Below are positions 1 to 11,467 of a stretch of 64,000 nt of DNA, piece after piece (position 1 is the first letter of the stretch; every line of letters begins with the position of its first letter). Source of the stretch: Climacteris rufus (Eukaryota; Chordata; Aves; Passeriformes; Climacteridae); NCBI GenBank assembly GCA_013398175.1, contig VZRZ01005134.1:251147-315146 (forward strand). The letters run 5' to 3'. Below the pieces are notes generated by a model. That model was not told where the DNA came from and did no database searches. It saw only the letters and a program-made list of their open reading frames with translations. A program made the position numbers and the translations under genes.

Positions 1-142
1 CTAGAAAATGCTACACTTTGTGAATTTGAAACTACATCACTGAAAGTAGAAGGAAGATCTGAATTAGATTCACATTTAATTTTTTATTAGTACATCTGCA
101 TGATGCATCAATTCTAGGCAATATTCTCAGAAAAAATGTGGT

Positions 143-476
143 TATAGAATCACAGAATGGTTTGCATAGGAAGGGACCTTCAAGATTCTCTCATTCCACC
201 CCTGCCATGGGCAGGGACACCTCCCACTGTCCCAGGCTGCTCCAAGCCCCGTCCAGCCTGGCCTTGGACACTTCCAGGGATCCAGGGGCAGCCACAGCTT
301 CTCTGGGCACCCTGTGCCAGGGCCTGCCCACCCTCACAGGGAACAATTCCTTCCCAGTATCCCATCTAAATCTACTCACCTTCATCTTAAGGCAAATCCC
401 CCCTTGTCCAGTCACTGTAGGTTCTTATGAAAAATCCCTCTCCAGAACCCCTTTAGGTACTGGAAGGCTCCTATAA
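143..476 (-). mobile_element. CR1 LINE fragment, 3' end
   Basis: On the minus strand the copy ends in an ATTCTGTGATTCTAT-type tail at 160-143, the signature of CR1 3' ends. Upstream in element sense it reads through the ORF2 C-terminus (VGRPWHRVPREAVAAPGSLE), the GGAAGTGTCCAAGGCCAGG block and the CAGTACCTAAAGGG region near 460. It is 5'-truncated, as is usual for CR1. Confidence 0.9.
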
Positions 477-3400
477 ATTAATATATAGCAGTTCCACTTC
501 CTTATTTCCCACTTAATTTGTGTTAAGCTCAGCAAACGTTTTTTAGGGATCACAATGTATTAAAACCCTTCAGTACATACTGAATTTGAGACACAAGCTG
601 ATGGAATCAGAACAGAAAACAAAGAGGCACAAACAAAACCACTGCATCCAGAGGTGAGCAGAGCTGATGGCACTGCAGAGGCTGGAGGGAAATACCCTTA
701 CAGAGTTTGTGCTCAGTTCCTACCTTCCCTGAGAACAGCTTGTGGCACATCCTCTGTGGCTTGCAAATAAATCTGGTGTTTTAATTTGTGTCTTATGTTC
801 TCACCTTTTTATCTAGCGCCTTTTTTTTTTGAGCACTTGCATTGTAAAACAAAACAGGGTTGGTTTTGTGCTTTCTAGGTAAATAAATAAAGTAACACAG
901 AACATATTAGCAAGTACTGATTTTTCATTATACTGAGAATTAACTCTTTGGTCTTTGTTTCATTGTCAGCTGCAAGGAATAATTAACATTGGACAAAGAA
1001 CGAGTGCCACTGTAAGAAGCAGTACAGCTGAGATCTCTTGTCTCATTTGCAATTATGCCTGGAGCTAACAGGATCACATAGCAGGCTGAGATCCTGCATA
1101 ATTAGTTAAGAGACTTCAATGTAATAGGAATAGAAAAAAGGTCACGGTGAAGAGGCAGGCGGAGATGCCAGTCATGCAGCTGCGTCTGCTCCTGCACTCT
1201 GCAGCCTGTGCAGCAGTCCTGGGCACAGCTGTGCACCCACACCCCATTACAGCCCCTCACACCTGTGTGTGCTGCTGTGCTGCTCTGAAGAGGGCAGAGA
1301 AAACGTGCCTCTTACAGCTCTGTTCCCCCTGATTCTGCAAATGTATTTCAAATAATGGCTTGTAAATTCAGACACTCTTTTCCTCCTTCCCTCAGCTAGC
1401 CCCACCGCCCCTTAACTTCAGTTTAATAAAGGCTGTGGATTAGTATTCATGGGAATGTTCTTTCCTATTCTCCAAGTATCTAATTCTACTGCATGCAATC
1501 AGATTGTCTCTAGATGAAAACAGATAAAGAAGAAGCCCCTGTGAAATATTTAAGGTGTGCATTAAGACTACATTGACATTTTAAATAACTTTAGCCAGAA
1601 TTGTGCCATAAGAATGAGTCTTTCAAGCAGGTTGGCTGTAAAATTAATTAAAGTTAATTTAGTTAAGGGTAACTCAACTGCTCAGAGCCAGACCACACTT
1701 CCTAGAGGCTGGAAGACCTAGAGAATCACAGAAGTGCTGGGGGATCCAGTTCAGATGAAGATCTACCCTTTTCCCCTCCCATGCCTCTAAAATGAATATT
1801 CAGTCCGAATAAACCGGATAAAAAGTTATAAAACCAAATCCTGTGCTGCACGGAGTTGGAACAGAACTTTTGAACGGGAGGTGCTGACTCTGCCCATGCT
1901 GTTTTTGGCTGTGATGCTCGCAGCTCACAGAGCCTCGTGGTTGGAACAGCTGCACGAAGGGGCCAGCCCAGTCCTCGCCCTCATCCCCTTTCTGCGTCAC
2001 TCTCTGCGTGATCCCAGCCATGGAGAGAATCTCAAGCCAACACCATGGGAAGGGCCAGACATTCTGAGGCAAAGGGGGAGCTGGAGTCACCTTCAGTGTG
2101 ACTTTACCAACACTTACCTGGTCCTAAGAACTCTGTCAGGAATCCTGCTGATGGGAGCTGAATCACTGCCAGGCAGCCAGGGAGGGATGGCTGAAGCCTC
2201 ACCTTTCTCCACTGCTGAAGTGGAAGCACAATGACCTGTGTGAGATCCTCTGGGATCAGGGCTGCTGCAATCAACATTTTTTACTGTAGAGCTAAAGGAA
2301 AGGCCCCTGGGGAAGATGATAAATAAGAAAAGGGAAGGTTATCAAAGTGCCTCTCCCCAGCACAGCCTGACATACACATTCCCTGGTTTGAAGTCTGTTA
2401 CACTGGCCAGGGAGAGCCAGCCCAGACTGTCTTGAGACAGTGAAGGAATGCTAATAAGCCTCTGCCTGTTCAATCAAAACACTGCTTTGCTGCATTTCAG
2501 GAGATGATCTGGGCTGCGAAAGTGTCAATACATTCGGTTGATTCACCGTGACATCATTGGAATACAACCAAAAGGATCGTCAGTATGTACAGTGGGCTCA
2601 AAATAAGGGAAAAAAAGGCAGCTCTGAGAGAGTCCTCAATAATTTGCCAACCAATTGTATCAATGAAGGTTTTCACAAGACAGTGCAAGATGATTTCACC
2701 ATCACTTGTGAAAGATATCGGGGGAGAACAAGGGAGTTCATTCGAGCCTTGGTGATCCAGGTGCCTGAAAGGAGCACAGCACCGATCAGAAACCACATCC
2801 CTACTCACACTGGAGCATTATTGACAGATATCACTTTCCTTCAGCCTGAACCAGGTCCTTAGTTCTGTGAAGTGTCCGTTTGATACCTGTCTATTTACTG
2901 GGCTGGTGGCATCAAGGATGTCTCAGGCAGCCCTTCCCTTTGGTGCGATGAGAAGGGTAGATCAGTCCCTTACATCTCATTGCGGGGGCTTAGCAGTCCA
3001 TTATCTGACATCGGGAGCATTTTAGTCCACTCAGGCAGTCTAAATGCATGGCAGACACGAATCAGGGTAGAAGTGACCCACTGGAGAAGAAATTAACCAC
3101 AAATGCAGTTTTTTTTGCATGCTGGAGGAATGCCTGTGGCATGGGCGAGGGAAAAGATTGCTAAGTGTTTAAAAATACCCAAACCGTTTCACTTGAAGTG
3201 CAGTCTTTTATGCCACGAAGGGATTAACTGGGACATGTTTACTGAGCCATTCCTGCTGCCCACTCGGTGTTTGCAGATGCAAACTGTGCGTGCCATTCAG
3301 TCAGCTCAGCTGCTGCACTGGGACCGGGTGAATTTCCCTTCGCCACATCACACCCAGCCCCTGGGCTGCTCTGGTTTGGAAGCCCAGCTTCAGCCTCCCA

Positions 3401-3844
3401 GAAATATTTGGGGAATGTGACGGTTGCAGCTGAGCGTGTTCTGAGTGAAAAGCCATTTGTGAATAGATGGTCTCGCTCCCCCAGCTGAACAACCCTTTCT
3501 GTCACAGCTCAGGCACTGGAAAGGAACCAGGAGGTGGAGCAGCCAAGGCAGGTGGTGAGTGGCATGTGCTATATATGTACATTATATAAATACTGGGTCA
3601 GATTCTTCTGGAAGCCACTCTGGCTCCTGTCTTGGTGAACAAGAAAACCTTCTTACTTATTCCAGTCACTGGCCAGCGATGGCTTTTTAAATGAAACACT
3701 TACAAATACCTCAGTAAAGGAAAAAAAGGCTTTAAAATAAAGAAGGAGTTCTGACTTTCAAGTAATGCTGCCCATTTCCATGTGAAGAAAACAGCATTTC
3801 CCTGCAAGCTTCTAAGCCAAGGTAACTGGGAACACACTTTTTAG

Positions 3845-4115
3845 CAGGTCCTGTTGTGACTGGACAAAGGGGAAATGGTTTTAAACTAAAAGAGGGTCAA
3901 TTTATATTAGATATTAGGAAGAAGTATTTTACAATGAAGGTGAAAGAGGTTTCCCAGAGGGGTGGTGGCTGCCCCATCCCTGGAAATTCAAGGTCAGGTT
4001 TGATGAAGCTCTGAGCAACCTGATCTGGTTCAAGGTGTCCCAGGCCATGGCAGGGGGTTGGACTGGGTGGCCTTTAAAAGTCCCCTCCTACCCAAATCAT
4101 TCTGTGATTCCATGG
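3845..4115 (+). mobile_element. CR1 LINE fragment, 3' end (diverged)
   Basis: The copy begins with the TGACTGGACAAAGGGGAAATGG block, passes through TATTAGGAAGAAGTATTTTAC and GGAAATTCAAGGTCAGG, and ends with ATTCTGTGATTCCATG. The order and orientation of blocks are those of an avian CR1 3' end. It is more diverged than the copies with the GTGGCTGCCCCTGGATCCC block, so probably older. Confidence 0.88.
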
Positions 4116-4867
4116 TAAGCAAACTGGGGACATAAATAAAATGCTTACAAAGAAACACTGTTCCCCCCATCCCCACTTATTTTTCTTAAACGGAGGAAAA
4201 TTGTATCAGCAGCATAAGAAGAAACAGCTAGGTTAGGTTGAAGAGTTTAATTAACATCCTTGAAATAACAGTTCCTCTTTTCTCTCTCTCTTCCCAGATG
4301 AAATATGACGTATATGACACTGACCTGCAGAATATGCACCTACATGTACATTTATATAAATATGGATGTAAATGCACACTCCACATTTACACAAGCAATG
4401 CATGCTTTAATTGCTTAGTCAAATACTCTCCATTTGTGCCTTTTCACTTTTAGGAAAAAGCTGTGAACACACACTTTAAAGAAGCTGTGAACTCATTATA
4501 GTAGCATGAGTCACATGTAATAAAGGAGTTTCTCCAACTCAAAAATAGTAAAGGCACATCCTTCCAGAGAAAAACAGGACAGATGTAAAAAGTGAGGAAA
4601 GAACATTCAGACAGACAGTTTCTCAGTGTGCCTAATTCAGGATCCCAGTCTGATGTACGTTCTGCATGTGAAGTTGTGGTGGGCTGAGTCCAAACATCAG
4701 CTGAGCTCCACACAGCTGCTGGCTCACTCTCTTCCACAGGCAGGAAAGGGTAAGGAACAGGAAGATGAAATTGAGAAAGCTTGTGGGTTGAGACAAAAGC
4801 AGTCTAATGAGTGAAGGAGAGTGAGAAACCCCTGCACCAAGCCATGAAAGGGCAATCAGTCAGCACT

Positions 4868-5835
4868 TTCAGCAGAGGTGCAGGACCTTGCACTTGGCCT
4901 TGGTGAACTCACTGAGGTGCTGACCACAGCTGAGCACGACTGTCCAGGCCAATTCCTTACCCACCCAGTGCTCCATCCACCAAATCCAGGTGTGCTGGTG
5001 CTGGCTCTTCAGTTCAGAGACAGGGATGTTGTGCCAGACGGTACTGAATGCTTTATACAAGTCCAGGTACCTGACACCAGCTTCCCTCACCCACCAGTGC
5101 TGTAGCCCCATCACAAAAGGCCACCAAGTTTCTTGTGTGACTTGCCCTTCATGAAGCCAGGTGAAGATGTCACAAATCACCTTATTTACCACGTGCCTCA
5201 GAGTGATTTCCAGCAGGATCTGCTCTACCTTCTCGCAGCACAGGGGTGAGGCTGACTGCGATGCAGCTCCCTGAGTCTCCCTTAATTGCCTTTTTAAAAA
5301 TGGGGGTCAACTTTCCTCTTTTCCAGTCTGTGGGATCTCTGCTGCCATGACTTCTCGAATATTACAGAGTGGCTCAGCCACTTGATGTCTCTGGGAAGAT
5401 TAAATTCTGTCAGGGCTTTAGCTTTCCTAGCCTGATCCTGTCTGCTTGGGCAGGTTCTCTGTACTCCTCCCAGGCTACCTGTGATTGCTCACAAGCTCCA
5501 GAGGTTTCCTTTTTTCTGTTTTGTGTTTGCCTAGGAGCTCCTGGTTCATCCACACAGGCCTCCTGGCATTTTTGTCATATTTTCTCTTTGTTGGGATGCT
5601 CCTGAATTTGGAGGAGATGATCTTGGATATTAACCAACTATCTTGGACTCCCCTTCCCTACAGGACTTAACGAAGAAGATACTTGGAAAGGCCAAATTCT
5701 GCTGTCCTGAAGTCCAGGACAGTGAGATTGCTGTGCCTTCCTCATCACCCTAAGGATCTTGAACTCCATCATTTCATGGTCACCACAGCCCCTCCTGGTA
5801 GGCTTAGTTATTAGGAAGTTCAGAAGAAAAGGTGG
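4868..5835 (-). pseudogene. CR1 ORF2 remnant: endonuclease end, linker and reverse transcriptase pieces
   Basis: On the minus strand this decays through several frames but stays recognisable in order: GCGDHEMMEFKILR near 5790-5750 (end of the endonuclease domain), IPTKRKYDKNARRPVWMNQ near 5600-5540, PLFLKR- and KVEQILLEI-like segments near 5310-5200, YLDLYKAFSTVWHNIPVSEL near 5085-5010, and FTKAKCKVLHL near 4905-4872. These match the CR1 LINE ORF2 blocks SDHEMVEFKILR, NARRPAWMNKELL, DFxKAFDTVxHNIL and FNKAKCKVLHLG. The FADD catalytic region between KAFDTV and FNKAK is deleted. It is dead: stops and frame changes are frequent. Its upstream continuation is 6076-6400. Confidence 0.82.
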
Positions 5836-5837
5836 TA

Positions 5838-6075
5838 GGTTTAGTTATCAAGTATTAGGAAAAAGTATTTGGCTGTGAGGGTGGGGAGGCCCTGGCACAG
5901 GGCGCCCAGAGAAGCTGTGGCTGCCCCTGGATCCCTGCCAGTGTCCAAGGCCAGGCTGGATGGAGCTTGGAGCACCCTGGGACAGTGGAAGGTGTCCCTG
6001 CCCATGGCAGGGGTGGATCTGGGTGGGCTTTAAGTTTTCTCCCACCCAACCCAACCCAACCCATGATTCTCATTT
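5838..6075 (+). mobile_element. CR1 LINE 3' fragment inserted in an older CR1
   Basis: Plus-strand CR1 3' end with TATTAGGAAAAAGTATTTGG, the GTGGCTGCCCCTGGATCCC block and the GTCCAAGGCCAGGCTGGATGG block, ending in repeated CCAAC units and ATGATTCTCATT. It lies between two minus-strand pieces of a different CR1 (4868-5835 and 6076-6400), so it appears to have landed there later. Confidence 0.85.
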
Positions 6076-6400
6076 GGGGTGGCTGAAGTCCTCCATGAGC
6101 ACCAGGGCTTGTAAGCACAAGGCTGCTCCTGTCTGTCCACAGAGGGACTGATCAACTCTTCCTCCAGCCTGTGGCACACCCCTGCCATCCTGTCACCTGT
6201 CCCTGCCCTTCCTTTCTTCCTGACCCAAGAGCTTTTGGTCAGCTCCTCATCCCTCCCAGCAGAGTTCCATGAACTCCAGCTGGGTTTTGACACAGACACG
6301 ACACCCCACCTTGTCTCCTCTGCCCGCCCTTCCCAAAGAGCCTGTGGTTGAGGTCCCCCTCCTCCAGGAGCTTTAGCTGGATAAATCCATCCCAGCTACA
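6076..6400 (-). pseudogene. CR1 ORF2 remnant: N-terminal endonuclease pieces
   Basis: On the minus strand, in element order: HRLFGKGGQRRQGGVSCL near 6350-6310, WVRKKGRAGTGDRMAGVCH near 6230-6170, and LVLMEDFSHP near 6100-6075. These correspond to the CR1 endonuclease blocks YRLFRKDRQGRRGGGVALYV, LWVRIKGRAGTGDIIVGVCY and LVLMGDFNHPDICW. About 60 codons that should separate DFNHP from SDHEM are missing, and the younger CR1 sits at that point. Stops and frame changes show that it is non-functional. Confidence 0.75.
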
Positions 6401-7677
6401 GCTTGTACAAGTCCACAGTGCATCAGTCTACAGCACCTACATCATTTTGTCTGGCACTTTCATAAGAAAATAGCATGTACCACTTTTTAGGGGGCCTTTG
6501 ACCTTGCTTCAGTGGATCACATGTGTATTTTATGCCCAGCTCTCTGTGTGCTTGATTGCATTTATTGTGGCCGAGGCACTGCAATCCATTTCTCCACAGC
6601 TCCTACCGACCTCTCGCAGCACCCCAGAAAGCAAATAGATTCATTTAGTCTGCTTTTGATTTTCCAGTCTGATGCAAATGATTGATGACCTTCCCTGCTG
6701 TCTTTTGAGGGCTGGTTTCCTTCATGTAGCCAGAGGGGTGCCCACTGACCCACCACCTGGCCAACCAGAGAGAAAGTGTCAGGAGAAGCATTGTCGTGAC
6801 AGACAGGCTGTGTTCTGACCATCCTCCCCATTCCCTGTGCCCCACCTGGATTTCACCAGGTTGTTCATGCTTCCCATTCACTCCCAGACAGGTGGGATCT
6901 TTGTTGGAACCTTGAATTCTGGGAATTTCACTGTTTCTGCTTTACCAAGTTTTGATCCCCAGAAATACACCTCATTTGATCTTAAATCCTGGAAAAGACT
7001 TCCCCTGTAGTGTGATAACTTTGAAATTAATGCTGTATAGTTAAGATTATGTCACTTGGTGAATTAGGTAGAAGTGTAGACATTTTGGTTTATGAAATAT
7101 TGTAATACTAGTGTCCAAAATGGAGGGTTTAGGTGTTGTTTTATAACTTCCTTTTTTACCTTTGCTACTTCCCCTTTCTTCTCCAAAAACTTGTGTTTTC
7201 TGCCATTGGTTCTAAAGTTCTGCAATGCAGGATAAGAAGAACTGATTATTGGGTGTTTATTGAAAATATCCTACACAACATCTCCCTAACTGGACAATCT
7301 GGGGTATAAATAATCTGGACGAGAGGTGCTCGAGGCCATTTTGACCCTTGCTATTAATGACAAAGCACTTTGCTGTGCCGCCAAGTTATAGATAACACTT
7401 AATAAACATTTTGAGACCGAAGAAACTCTGAAGTATTTCTACTGTGTCTTGTCTCAAGTGTCTGTTAAAAGAACTCACAAAGAGAAGATGTGCCATGGCA
7501 GGGGCCGAAAGCTTCGGCCAGAATCGTGGCAGACCTTTTCCAAGTTGATACATGCTACAGAAAAACCCAGTTCTTCTTACCAGCATACACTGGTAAAATA
7601 CATTTTGCTACACTCTTCCCAAGATAGATTGTGAGACCCAGACGTGTTTCTATGTTCTTACACTGAGAGAAATTTAA

Positions 7678-7702
7678 ATATATATATATATATATATATA
7701 TT
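7678..7702. repeat. (AT)n dinucleotide repeat
   Basis: About twelve uninterrupted AT units flanked by AAATTT-type sequence, in intergenic DNA beyond the 3' end of EDIL3. Confidence 0.95.
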
Positions 7703-9279
7703 TACACTGATATATGTATCATTGCAAGATAATTTGCCTAAATGTGATTATAAAGCCACACAACAAATGTTCGTGCAAGTCTGCCTTTTACATTTTAGAT
7801 TCTTAATCTAAAGCAGTCTTCTGCATTATAAAGTGTACCCGTTTGGATGAGTAAAATGATCTTTTATTTAATGCTATTTTAAAATAATCTTGTAATTTGT
7901 CCTATTTTGCTTTTAAGACTAAGTGATCACAGGTCACTTAGTGATGTCTAAGGGAAGAGATTGATCTCCTGCTACGACATCTAAGGTATCAAATGAGTGT
8001 CACTGTGTTTACCACAGAAGTATCAGAGAGTACTTATTTCATAATTGATGCACCTGTTAATCCCTTGAATTCATTAGCAACAGGTAAGAGAGGATGGACA
8101 TTGATAAATAGTTGCTATTCTGAGGAGAATGACTCATTGTTTTCTCTCACTGTCTTCACTAGAATTCCTAGGGATGTTCATTATGAAGGATGAGAGGAAA
8201 ACCAACTTTTCAGTCCTTCAGAAAAAGTCGTCACGTTCTGTGAAAGAGCTGCAATTCATAACTGAAAGTCAGAAAGGCTCATTTTTTCATTTTTTCTGCA
8301 TATTTTCAGAAATTTATGACTGAAGTGCTGATATTCAGCCATCATTCTCCAAATGTACTCCTCTTCTTGTGTGCAGCATTATACTCTCATTTTTATGACA
8401 GGTGGAGATCCATTATAAGAAAAAATTGCAATTGTGTGAGTTTTCTGCTGAAAGGCATCACCCTGTACTGAGTGTTGAGACTGCACATTGGGCAGACACT
8501 GTCACCAGTGCTGCTCATGGGTGGTTTTCATCTCTAAAAGATGATTTTTGGTGAAGGGACACAAGCTGAAGCCATTATAAAACAAAAGCATGTGTACCTA
8601 TGGGCTCATTCAAGGAGTCAACCACTGAAGCTTCATGTCTCTTATGTAAACAAAATTTTTATATAATTTGAATTTGGGAGCAAATGGCTTTTCCATGTGC
8701 TACTTTTAACCGCTAAGATTCTTCAGAAAATGAAATTATAGAGTTAACTAATATGAGAAATTTTGGGGAGCAGGCTGCAAGGCAAATAAAAGAGAAAAGG
8801 GGCAAGGGTGTGAGGAAGCACCAGCCCTGTTGTGGCATCTCATAGCATGTCTGGGCTGCAGCCTCTCTTCATCTTCTCAGAAATTAATCTGCCTATGCAA
8901 GAATGGAGAAGAGAGGATAAGGACTGATAAATATCCCAAGAAATGTGACTTACAGGAAATGAAACTGTCATTTTACATTTCTGGTGCACATTCAGAGAGC
9001 AGCAGGATAGGAAAGAAAAGTATTTTTAGACTCGTTCCAACCTTCACTTTTTTTTTTATCTGGAAGAACAAAGGGAACACATTGAAAGGAGCACAGCACC
9101 ACCGTTGATTGTGTCAGAAACAAACTTACCCACCACAAAGAACCCCGTGAGTGAATCCAGGAAAATGCCACTTCATATCTCTGCTCCGCATTTGCTGCCA
9201 GGGAGGCTGAGATAAGTTGTATCTCCTTCAAGGTATTGCAACACAACCGCTTCGAAAAACGACCTCATTTTTCAAAAGT

Positions 9280-9285
9280 TTTATT
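9280..9285 (-). terminator. Candidate poly(A) signal AATAAA for EDIL3
   Basis: TTTATT on the plus strand reads AATAAA on the minus strand. About 30-40 nt further downstream on the minus strand, near 9250-9239, lies GGTTGTGTTG, a GT-rich element of the kind expected beyond a cleavage site. Cleavage would fall at roughly 9262. This is the best-formed candidate I saw between the stop codon and the first downstream CR1. Confidence 0.5.
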
Positions 9286-9344
9286 GTTAAGTTTGAAGAC
9301 TAGACAAGGTTGTACTGGTTTTACATCGCTCTACATGATTTAAG

Positions 9345-9352
9345 TATATACA
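9345..9352 (-). promoter_or_regulatory. Pumilio-type site UGUAUAUA in 3' UTR
   Basis: TATATACA on the plus strand reads UGUAUAUA in the EDIL3 transcript, an exact match to the UGUANAUA Pumilio consensus. It lies about 60 nt before the proposed poly(A) signal. Function is inferred from the motif only. Confidence 0.35.
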
Positions 9353-9622
9353 AAACCATTTGAATATCACACAGCTTGAAAGGTTGCAAAGGTCATTGTG
9401 TCCGAGATACTTCTGTACTTACTGACACATCAGAAGCCAGCACTGAATATTATAGTTCACATTTGTTGTATAGCAAAGATACACTCATTTAGTATCCTCA
9501 GTCTTCAAAACTGACACTTAATTTGTATGCAGCCATTCCAAAAGAGAGAGTCAACCTGAAAACCAGAGCCAGCGCAGGTGGCGGGCCCTTAGCGCAGATA
9601 AAACGCAGCCTCGTGACGGCGC

Positions 9623-9628
9623 TTTATT
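9623..9628 (-). terminator. Alternative upstream poly(A) signal AATAAA
   Basis: This is a second minus-strand AATAAA inside a small CpG-containing patch (about 9570-9625). It would shorten the UTR by about 340 nt. The sequence beyond it is GC-rich, not GT-rich, so it is a weaker candidate than 9285-9280. Confidence 0.2.
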
Positions 9629-10849
9629 TCCCAGGCTATAAACGTAGCCCATTACCCAGACACATAAAGGTGAAGCCTGCCTACAAATACTTAACTGGTT
9701 CAGGGTGAAATTTAATTAGGAGAACATTTTTGGTCTTGTTCAATGTCATGGTAACAATTAATACAGGAGACAAGGATCATTTCCGAGCTCCTCTCTGTCC
9801 CCTCTTGAAGGACACAGCCTGTCCTGCACGTCTGGTTTTGTGGTGATGGTTGCTTTCACTGGGAGGGAACAGTCCTGTTAGTTTATGACTTGCCCCTTAT
9901 GGCAATGGTATTCACCTAAACAATGCAATTAAATTGAAGGGAAAAAATTTAAATCTATGCCCTAATCTGAGTCTCATCTGTTTTGTTAAATCTGAAGGAT
10001 TCCACATAAACCAAGAGCTACTTCAGACTGATACTGCTGACACTGGGAGCAGAATTTGATGCCATGGCTGCACAGTGCCATTCCAAGGAAGCTTTCTGGT
10101 AGCTGAGGAATAATGTCATCAACCCCAGCATGCAGGCTGACATTTTAAGGGCATGGCATATATGATTTTTTTATAAATTATCACGGGGTGTTATCACAAG
10201 ATATGAAGCTATCCTTGCAGGTTGTGAAGACTGCTGGCATGTGAAGGCTGACAGAGCACATGAGGATGAAAATACTAAACAGTAAATTAATAACAAAGTA
10301 AAATTACTGTGTTATATAATATGAACCTCTATATGTAGATGAAGGGATAACAATTAAATTACTAAACTAAGAAAGATTAATTCGAAACCAAAACTGAAGT
10401 TGCAAAAGATGAATACCATGAAAAAAAAATCATTTAAGAACATGGAATAAATATTTCAAAAGAACATTAACACAAGTTGTTAAACTAGGAAGCCTAATTT
10501 TCTGAAATGGCCTTCATATTTTGGATACAGTCCGTTAGTGAAATAGCTACCTGCTATTCTTCATATCTGTAATTAAATTCAGGGTCAACTGCTCTCCCAT
10601 AATAGGAAAATGTATTTAGACCTCTTAAAGTACTGTGTGTGCATCCTAAAGAGATTAATATTAGTAGTTGCTCTTTTTTTTTTTTTTTAATTTTCATTTT
10701 CCCTAGAGCCTAAAGTGCAAAATGTGGGCAGTAGGTAATTTGGGGATGGTAATTTGTCCTCCATTATTCAGATTTCCTTTGCTCATTAGAAGTACCATCG
10801 TGGTTGACTTTCTCTTTAAAATCGCTCCTTATGCTTGAAGACCACTCCA

Positions 10850-10857
10850 TATATACA
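10850..10857 (-). promoter_or_regulatory. Second Pumilio-type site UGUAUAUA in 3' UTR
   Basis: This is the same eight-base minus-strand match to UGUANAUA, about 1.5 kb upstream (in transcript sense) of the other one. Two exact sites in one UTR strengthen the case slightly, but AT-rich DNA yields such octamers by chance. Confidence 0.33.
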
Positions 10858-11039
10858 TCATTAAGGAATGCTGTTAACACAGTTACAGACAAGACAGTAA
10901 CAGTCTAGTGGCTTTTGTTAGGCAGCACAAAGTAAAAATTAAAGAACAAACTTAGCAGTGTTGCACAGGACCTCAACATTTCTTACACATACTTTTACCT
11001 TTACAGGACTTTTCTTTAGAAGTCTTTAAATGTCTAAGC

Positions 11040-11066
11040 CTTATAAAATAAATACTTGTATAAATA
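11040..11066 (-). promoter_or_regulatory. AU-rich element candidate in 3' UTR
   Basis: On the minus strand this reads as two closely spaced AUUUA pentamers (UAUUUAUA and UAUUUAUUU) in an AU-rich context, the pattern of destabilising elements in short-lived mRNAs. The call rests on motif and position only. Confidence 0.3.
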
Positions 11067-11449
11067 CAGTTTAAGGATTAAGTCATTTTGTAGAGGCAGG
11101 GTGTTCTGTTTGCTAAAATGTGACAGTTTAAGTGACACTATCAGAAAACCGCCACCATTATATCCCCAATTCTTATATGTAAAATTCCTGGCTGCTATTC
11201 TAGAGTCTTTCACAGTTCAATGGATAATATATATATTTAGTCTGTGGTGGAGAATGTGTGATTAAATGCAGGTTTTTTGAAATCCAAACCGTTTTGTTTC
11301 CAAGGTAAACTTTGCCCTTTGCAGATTGTGGGCCAGCTAGCTGCTGGTGTGGGAAGCAGTGCCCAAGTTCATACTTCAGAGTTTTGGTGAGAATGTAACA
11401 ATGACAGAAAGTGTAAGTTCAGTGACTTTTGCTAGAACATGCAGCTGCA

Positions 11450-11467
11450 TCTCTCTCTCTCTCTCTC
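11450..11467. repeat. Short (CT)n run
   Basis: About nine CT units inside the proposed 3' UTR. On the transcript strand it is an AG-rich run. Confidence 0.9.

Larger units (their letters stand above)
1..9261. other. Intergenic sequence downstream of EDIL3
   Basis: No gene could be recognised here. The stretch holds the CR1 copies listed separately (143-476, 3845-4115, 4868-6400) and an (AT)n run near 7678-7702. Open frames here are short, lack family motifs and are not preserved over meaningful length. The intervals 477-3844 and 6401-9261 look like unique AT-rich sequence to me. Confidence 0.6.

Noticed and set aside
2548..2862. 104-codon plus-strand frame as a possible gene downstream of EDIL3
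   Set aside because: No motif, no splice context and no family resemblance; ordinary chance length.
10676..10695. ATTAAA followed by an A run on the minus strand as the mRNA 3' end
   Set aside because: The genomic A run makes it prone to internal priming and there is no clear GT-rich element beyond it. The site at 9285-9280 is better formed, though this one cannot be excluded as a minor site.
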